A stretch of DNA of 64,000 nt from Streptomyces sp. SBT349 (GTDB taxonomy: Bacteria > Actinomycetota > Actinomycetes > Streptomycetales > Streptomycetaceae), in the NCBI RefSeq assembly GCF_001083795.1, contig NZ_LAVK01000003.1:1-64000 (forward strand). Direction: 5' to 3'. Positions 59,949 to 64,000 of the stretch are shown one piece after another. Each line of letters opens with the position of its first letter. The stretch's first letter is position 1. The notes below the pieces were generated by a model. The model ran no database searches and had not been told where the DNA came from. It saw nothing but the letters and a program-made list of their open reading frames with translations. A program made the translations under genes and the position numbers.

Positions 59949-60635
59949 GTGGACGAACCCCCGGGACTGGTGATCTTCGACTGCGACGGAGTCCTGGTGG
60001 ACACCGAGCGCATCGCGCTGCGCGTGCAGCTGCGGATCGGGGCGGAGCTGGGGTGGCCGCTCACCGACCGGGAGGTCGTCGACCTGTTCATGGGGCGCTC
60101 GCTGGTCTCCATCGGGGAGCAGGTCGCGGCCCGGTTGGGGAAGCGGGTGGCGGCGGCCTGGACCGAGCGGTTCGAGCGCTACCACCGGGATGCCGTCGAC
60201 GCCGGGCTGACCCCCGTCGACGGCCTGCCCGAGGCGCTCGACGAGCTGACCGCGATGGCCCTGCCGGTCTGCGTCGCGTCCAGCGGCACCCACGAGAAGA
60301 TGCGCCACACGCTGGGCCGCACCGGTCTCTACGAACGGTTCGAGGGCCGCGTCCACAGCGCCACCGAGGTCGGCCGGGGGAAGCCGGCGCCCGACCTGTT
60401 CCTGCACGCCGCCCGGCGGATGGGCGTCGACCCCGGCGCGTGCGTGGTGGTCGAGGACAGCCGCCCCGGCGTCCTGGCGGCTCGGGCCGCCGGCATGCGG
60501 TGTCTCGGATACGCGGGCGGCGTCACCCCCGCCGACTGGCTGGACGGCCCCGGGACCACCCTCTTCCACGACATGCGCGAGCTGCCAGCCCTGCTGACCG
60601 GGCGGCGCGCCCCGCGGGTCGGGGCCGCGGGCTGA
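59949..60635 (+). CDS. HAD-superfamily phosphatase (phosphoglucomutase/GS1-like)
   Basis: A 228-residue HAD hydrolase of subfamily IA: motif I FDCDGVLVDTE (nucleophile Asp about residue 11), cap domain 20-85, motif II CVASSGTHEKM, motif III Lys in GRGKPAPDLF and motif IV VVEDSRPGV. The Asp-x-Asp and Glu-Asp pairs are complete, so it should be active on a small phosphorylated sugar or metabolite. GTG start; no operon partner. Confidence 0.9.
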   Translation: MDEPPGLVIFDCDGVLVDTERIALRVQLRIGAELGWPLTDREVVDLFMGRSLVSIGEQVAARLGKRVAAAWTERFERYHRDAVDAGLTPVDGLPEALDELTAMALPVCVASSGTHEKMRHTLGRTGLYERFEGRVHSATEVGRGKPAPDLFLHAARRMGVDPGACVVVEDSRPGVLAARAAGMRCLGYAGGVTPADWLDGPGTTLFHDMRELPALLTGRRAPRVGAAG

Positions 60636-60652
60636 GCGGCCGGCCGGCGCCG

Positions 60653-61249
60653 TCACGGACGCCGGAAGTCCCGCCGGTTCAGGAAGACGAGCTGCGCCCG
60701 CTTGCCGGGCAGGTCGATCTGCGGCCCCTTCAGGAAACCGGTGCGCAGGAACCGTGCGATCGCCCGGTCGTTGCGCGCGTCCGGCTCCGCGACGATCCTC
60801 GTGCGGCTCTCGTCCTCCAGCAGGTGGCCGAGGAAGGAGCCGAGCAGGGCGCCGGTGAAGCCGGGCGCGGCCGGGCCGGAGGGCGGGCCGATCAGGATGT
60901 GGATGCCGAAGTCGCCCGGCTGGACCTCGTAGCACTCCCCGACCGGATCGTGCTCGGGCTCGTAGGTCTGGAACAGGGCCACCGGCCGGTCGTCCAGGTG
61001 GACGAGGTAGGCGTGGTGGGTCGTCAGGGAGTCCACGTACGCGTAGATCTCCCGGACCCGCTCCCGGTCGGTGCCCAGCATGCCCCAGTAACGGGCGCGC
61101 TCCTGGGTGACCCAGGAGTGGAGGACGCCGGCGTCGCCCCGCGGGTCGACGGCGCGCACACGGATGGTGCCGAACCCGTCGACCGTCTCCTCATGCACGG
61201 GTGCGCCCTGGCCGCGGGTGGCTGTGTCGCCGCGGTGGTCCTTCGTCAT
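60653..61249 (-). CDS. GNAT acetyltransferase, siderophore (IucB/DesC-like) type
   Basis: A 198-residue acetyltransferase of the lysine/diamine N-hydroxy acyltransferase group: RARYWGMLGTDRERVREIY, HHAYLVHLDDRPVALFQTYE and RIVAEPDARNDRAIARFLRT are typical. Such enzymes acylate an N-hydroxylated amine to give the hydroxamate of siderophores. No NIS synthetase or monooxygenase lies nearby, so it may serve a scattered pathway or be repurposed by the adjacent NRPS genes. ATG 61249 is preferred to a GTG at 61273. I see no clear iron box in the 168-base divergent region. Confidence 0.82.
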   Translation of the reverse strand: MTKDHRGDTATRGQGAPVHEETVDGFGTIRVRAVDPRGDAGVLHSWVTQERARYWGMLGTDRERVREIYAYVDSLTTHHAYLVHLDDRPVALFQTYEPEHDPVGECYEVQPGDFGIHILIGPPSGPAAPGFTGALLGSFLGHLLEDESRTRIVAEPDARNDRAIARFLRTGFLKGPQIDLPGKRAQLVFLNRRDFRRP

Positions 61250-61417
61250 TCGCCTGCAATTCTCTCGGCCCACGGCCCGGACCCTGGTGCGCGGTCATCT
61301 CGCGGAGGGCGGGCACAGGGGGAGCGGAAGTGTCAACTGCGCATGCATGTAGGGTACTCACGGTGCCTTCCGAAACGAATGCCGCGGGGGCGGCCCTGGG
61401 AAGAGGGGGACGCTGCC

Positions 61418-62752
61418 GTGACCATCAGGGAGATCCGGGTCGGCGGGACGACGGACACGAGTGACGGCCCGGCGACATTCCTCCAGGAAGTGCTGTTCAC
61501 CACGATGTCGGCGAGCCCCGACGAGAATCGTGCCTTCAATGTGGAGAACGTCCATACCATCCGGGGCCCCCTCGACGTCGCCGCCCTGGCCCGGTCCGTG
61601 GATCTCGTCATCGAGCGCCACGAGTCCCTGCGCACGGTCTTCCTCGCACACCCCGACGGCGTACGGGCACGGGTGCTGCCGGCCCCCGCCGACGCGCTGA
61701 TCCTGCGCGACCACACCGGCGCCGCGGCCCCGGCCGAGGTGGACGCCGCCGTCCGCGAGGACGCCGAGCACCTCTTCGACCTCGCCCGCGAACGGCCCGG
61801 CCGGTTCACGCTGCACCGGATCGGCGAGGACGAGCACCTGCTGGTCGTCGTCGTCCACCACATCGTCCTGGACGGCTGGGCCATGGGCGTCCTGCTGGCC
61901 GACCTCGCCACGGCGTACGGGGACGTCCGCGCGGGCCGGATCCCCTTCGGCGGGCGCCGTCCCGGCCAGTTGGCCGACTTCGCCCGGCACCAGCGGGCGC
62001 TGACCGCCTCCCCCGAGGCCGTGCCGCTCCTCGACTACTGGGCCCGTCAGCTGGCCGACCTCCAGGACGGCTCCACCGTCCCCTACGACCGGCCCGCGCG
62101 CCCCCACCAGACCTTCGCCGGGGACCGGCTCGACTTCGAACTGCCCGCCGCGCTCGCCCGCAGCGTCCGCGACGTGGCGCGCGCCGAACGGGTCACCGTC
62201 ACCGCCGTCGTCCTGCTCGCCTACCAGATGCTGCTGCGCGAGTACGCGGGCCAGGAGGACATCGTCGTCGGGGTCCCCACGGCGAACCGGTTCCCGCCGT
62301 GGACCCAGGACTGCGTGGGGCTCCTGATGAACACCCACTGCGTCCGGATGAGGCTGCCCGCCCGTGCGCCGCTGCGCGACCTGCTGCACGCCAGCGCGCG
62401 GACCCTCACCGACGCGCTGCGGCACCAGGAGGTGCCGCTCGTGACCGTGTACGAGGATCTGATGGCGCGGTACGGTGCGGAGAATTTGCCGCCCTACCTC
62501 TTCCGAACGCTGTTCATCTGCCACACCCACCGGGTCGGCCCGTTGACGCTGGAGGGCACCGTCTGCGAGCGGCGGCCCTTCTCCCAGCGGGCCAGCAAGG
62601 CCGACATCACGCTCAACGTCTGGCCCGGCGACTCCGGCGTCCGCTGCCAGATCGAGTACAACACCGACCTCTACGACGCGGCGACGATCCAGCGCGCGGC
62701 CGAACGCTACCGCGCCCTCCTGTCCCGGATCGTCAACGACCTCGTCTGGTAG
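61418..62752 (+). CDS. Free-standing NRPS condensation-domain protein
   Basis: A 444-residue protein made of one condensation domain. The catalytic motif is HHIVLDGW (about residue 146), with FLQEVLFTTM near the start, the ESLRTVF motif, VVGVPTANRFPPWTQDCVGLLMN (motif C5-like; GVPTANR) and RRPFSQRASKADITLNV. It would form an amide or ester between carrier-bound or free substrates. No fused adenylation or carrier domain, which points to a dissociated NRPS line. GTG 61418 with AAGAGGGGG upstream. It heads the operon that runs off the window. Confidence 0.88.
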   Translation: MTIREIRVGGTTDTSDGPATFLQEVLFTTMSASPDENRAFNVENVHTIRGPLDVAALARSVDLVIERHESLRTVFLAHPDGVRARVLPAPADALILRDHTGAAAPAEVDAAVREDAEHLFDLARERPGRFTLHRIGEDEHLLVVVVHHIVLDGWAMGVLLADLATAYGDVRAGRIPFGGRRPGQLADFARHQRALTASPEAVPLLDYWARQLADLQDGSTVPYDRPARPHQTFAGDRLDFELPAALARSVRDVARAERVTVTAVVLLAYQMLLREYAGQEDIVVGVPTANRFPPWTQDCVGLLMNTHCVRMRLPARAPLRDLLHASARTLTDALRHQEVPLVTVYEDLMARYGAENLPPYLFRTLFICHTHRVGPLTLEGTVCERRPFSQRASKADITLNVWPGDSGVRCQIEYNTDLYDAATIQRAAERYRALLSRIVNDLVW

Positions 62753-62907
62753 CCGGCGCCCCTGCCCCGACCGTGACTCGCCTGCCCCCAGCGCCCGTTC
62801 CGGCCCGAGCCGTCGCACCGCCCCTCCCCGCGACCCGGCGGCGCGCCGTGCCACCGCCCACCCGCACCGCACCGTTCTCCCACCCGCCGACCGACCGAGG
62901 AACCACG

Positions 62908-63513
62908 ATGCCCATGACCATGGACACCTCGCCCACCGCCGCCCGGCCCGATCCGACGGAGCAGGCGGTGACCGCTCTCCTCACGTCCCTGGGGGTGGAC
63001 CTGAGCGGGGAATCCCTCGCCGACACCCCGCGCCGCGTCGCCGCCGCCTACCGCGAACTGCTGGAGCCGCACGAGTTCACGGCGACGACCTTCCCCAACG
63101 AGGACGGCTGTGACGAACTGGTCCTCGTCCGCGCCATTCCCTTCCACTCCCTGTGCGAGCACCACCTGCTGCCGTTCTTCGGCGTCGCCCACGTGGGCTA
63201 CGTGCCGGGCAAACGCGTGCTCGGCCTCTCCAAGCTGGCCCGCGTGGTCCAGGCGTCGGCGCGCGGCCTCCAGGTCCAGGAGCGCATGACCACCCGGATC
63301 GCCGACTGGCTGGCCGGCGAGCTGGAGCCCTTGGGCGCGGGCGCGGTGATCGAGGCCCAGCACACCTGCATGTCGATACGGGGCATCAAGGCCATCGGCT
63401 CCTGGACCACCACCTCCGCCCTGCGGGGCGTCCTGCGCGAGGACCCGCACCGCCGCGAGGAGTTCATGCGGCGCACCGAGAACGCCGGCGGCAACGGGAC
63501 GGGGTGGCGATGA
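62908..63513 (+). CDS. folE: GTP cyclohydrolase I (FolE)
   Basis: A 201-residue GTP cyclohydrolase I, which converts GTP to dihydroneopterin triphosphate. Zinc ligands are in HSLCEHHLLPFFG (Cys and His) and HTCMSIRGI (Cys); VLGLSKLARVVQASARGLQ and QVQERMT are standard. Placed between a condensation protein and an adenylation enzyme, it is more likely a second, pathway-specific copy feeding a pterin, a pterin cofactor or a deazapurine unit than the housekeeping folate enzyme. ATG 62908 follows CGAGGAACC; its stop overlaps the next gene. Confidence 0.95.
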   Translation: MPMTMDTSPTAARPDPTEQAVTALLTSLGVDLSGESLADTPRRVAAAYRELLEPHEFTATTFPNEDGCDELVLVRAIPFHSLCEHHLLPFFGVAHVGYVPGKRVLGLSKLARVVQASARGLQVQERMTTRIADWLAGELEPLGAGAVIEAQHTCMSIRGIKAIGSWTTTSALRGVLREDPHRREEFMRRTENAGGNGTGWR

Positions 63514-64000
63514 CCCCTTTACCCCCCGCCCGCGCGCCGGAACGCGTCGACCCGCTCGCCCTGTGCCTGGGAGCCGCTCCGGCCCCGCACCCCCCTGCCC
63601 CTGACGCCCCCGCGCTTCGCGACACCGCGGGCTCCGCCCTCACCCACCGGCAGCTCGCCGACGCGATCACCGCGCGCGCCCGGGAGCTCCGGGCCACCGG
63701 CGCCGGACCGGGCCGGCTGGTCCGCGTCGACGCGGAGCGCACCGCCGCCGCGATCGTGGACGTGCTCGCCGTCCTCGCCGCGGGCGCCGCCTTCGTCGCC
63801 CTCCCGCCCGGCGCGCGGCCCGGCCCCGGCACCGCCGCGGCCCTGGCCGGCCGGCGCGACATGCCGGCCGATGCCGCGTACGTGATGACCACCTCCGGCA
63901 GCACCGGCGCCCCCAAGGAGACCGTCGTGACCCGCGCGGGCCTGCGGCACGTCTTCGGCGCCCTGCGCGACGCGCCGCAGCTCCGCTTACCCGCCGGCCT
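63510..64000 (+). CDS. NRPS-type adenylation enzyme (5' part, cut by window end)
   Basis: The first 163 codons of an AMP-forming ligase. The A3 motif TTSGSTGAPKETVVTRAG is present (about residue 131), preceded by LTHRQLADAI and AVLAAGAAFVALPP, the usual N-terminal landmarks. The segment between them and A3 is shorter than in most A domains. ATG overlaps the folE stop. The Leu at bases 63987-63989 is encoded by TTA, the codon read by the bldA tRNA in streptomycetes, suggesting developmental control. Substrate and later domains lie outside the window. Confidence 0.88.
   Translation, partial: MTPLPPARAPERVDPLALCLGAAPAPHPPAPDAPALRDTAGSALTHRQLADAITARARELRATGAGPGRLVRVDAERTAAAIVDVLAVLAAGAAFVALPPGARPGPGTAAALAGRRDMPADAAYVMTTSGSTGAPKETVVTRAGLRHVFGALRDAPQLRLPAG

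Noticed and set aside
61250-61417. Iron box (DmdR/IdeR type) between the acetyltransferase and condensation genes
   Set aside because: No sequence close to TTAGGTTAGGCT was found; a TTGACA on the minus strand lacks a matching -10.
1-64000. CRISPR arrays, tRNA or rRNA genes, insertion sequences and prophage genes
   Set aside because: I looked for regular spaced repeats, cloverleaf-like sequences and transposase or integrase motifs and found none that were convincing.

Overview
The window is a very high-GC actinobacterial chromosome segment. Codons end almost always in G or C, many starts are GTG (one is TTG), and genes in operons overlap by 1-8 bases. A DUF6243 small protein, a Streptomyces-type zinc-ribbon protein, SigJ-like ECF sigma factors with C-terminal domains, DesKR/NarL-type two-component systems and a leucine TTA codon near the right edge point to Streptomyces or a close relative. 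Assignments rest on motif recognition and family knowledge; no database search was run. I saw no tRNA, rRNA, CRISPR array or intact insertion sequence.

Layout. (a) 0-4.1 kb: the end of an unknown protein, a methyltransferase, and a leftward unit of FAD oxidoreductase, ECF41-type sigma factor, small orphan ORF and DUF4280 PAAR-like protein. (b) 4.1-10.1 kb: a secreted pectate lyase behind a LacI-type palindrome, a glutamine amidotransferase, and an ABC exporter with its two-component system. (c) 10.2-20.8 kb: a compact biosynthetic locus containing a single 2594-residue PKS (acyl ligase-ACP-KS-AT-DH-KR-ACP-TE, with Cys as the apparent TE nucleophile), a flavin halogenase, a VOC protein and an SDR. 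(d) 21-40.6 kb: a catabolic island. A rightward ten-gene operon (tripartite tricarboxylate transporter, 3-oxoacid-type CoA-transferase, two MaoC hydratases, CaiB CoA-transferase, DhaK/DhaL kinase) converges on a leftward six-gene operon (acyl-CoA synthetase, SDR, three-gene ABC importer, thiolase). An IclR regulator and two crotonases follow. An identical 17-bp motif lies at the promoter of the rightward operon and in the promoter region shared by the IclR gene and the leftward operon, so the island is probably one regulon.

(e) 40.7-44.9 kb: a HAD protein, a TMEM175-type channel, and an LctP-type permease with a divergent FadR-type regulator and a TTGGTC-N-GACCAA operator. (f) 45-51.6 kb: a secreted PA14/sugar-dehydrogenase-like protein, the decayed remains of a formylglycine-generating enzyme, a Tat-exported M28 peptidase, small conserved proteins, a possibly frameshifted lipoprotein gene and a dienelactone hydrolase. 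(g) 51.7-61.2 kb: a DesKR-type system beside an ABC ATPase with no permease, a MerR regulator with an old-yellow-enzyme gene, a P450, a YCII/ECF42 sigma pair, a HAD phosphatase and a siderophore-type acetyltransferase. (h) 61.4-64 kb: the start of a second biosynthetic operon with a free-standing condensation protein, GTP cyclohydrolase I and an adenylation enzyme cut by the window edge.

The features most likely to be new are the self-contained PKS/halogenase locus with its Cys-type TE, the condensation/FolE/adenylation operon, and the catabolic island that combines carboxylate uptake, CoA activation and a DhaKL-type kinase.
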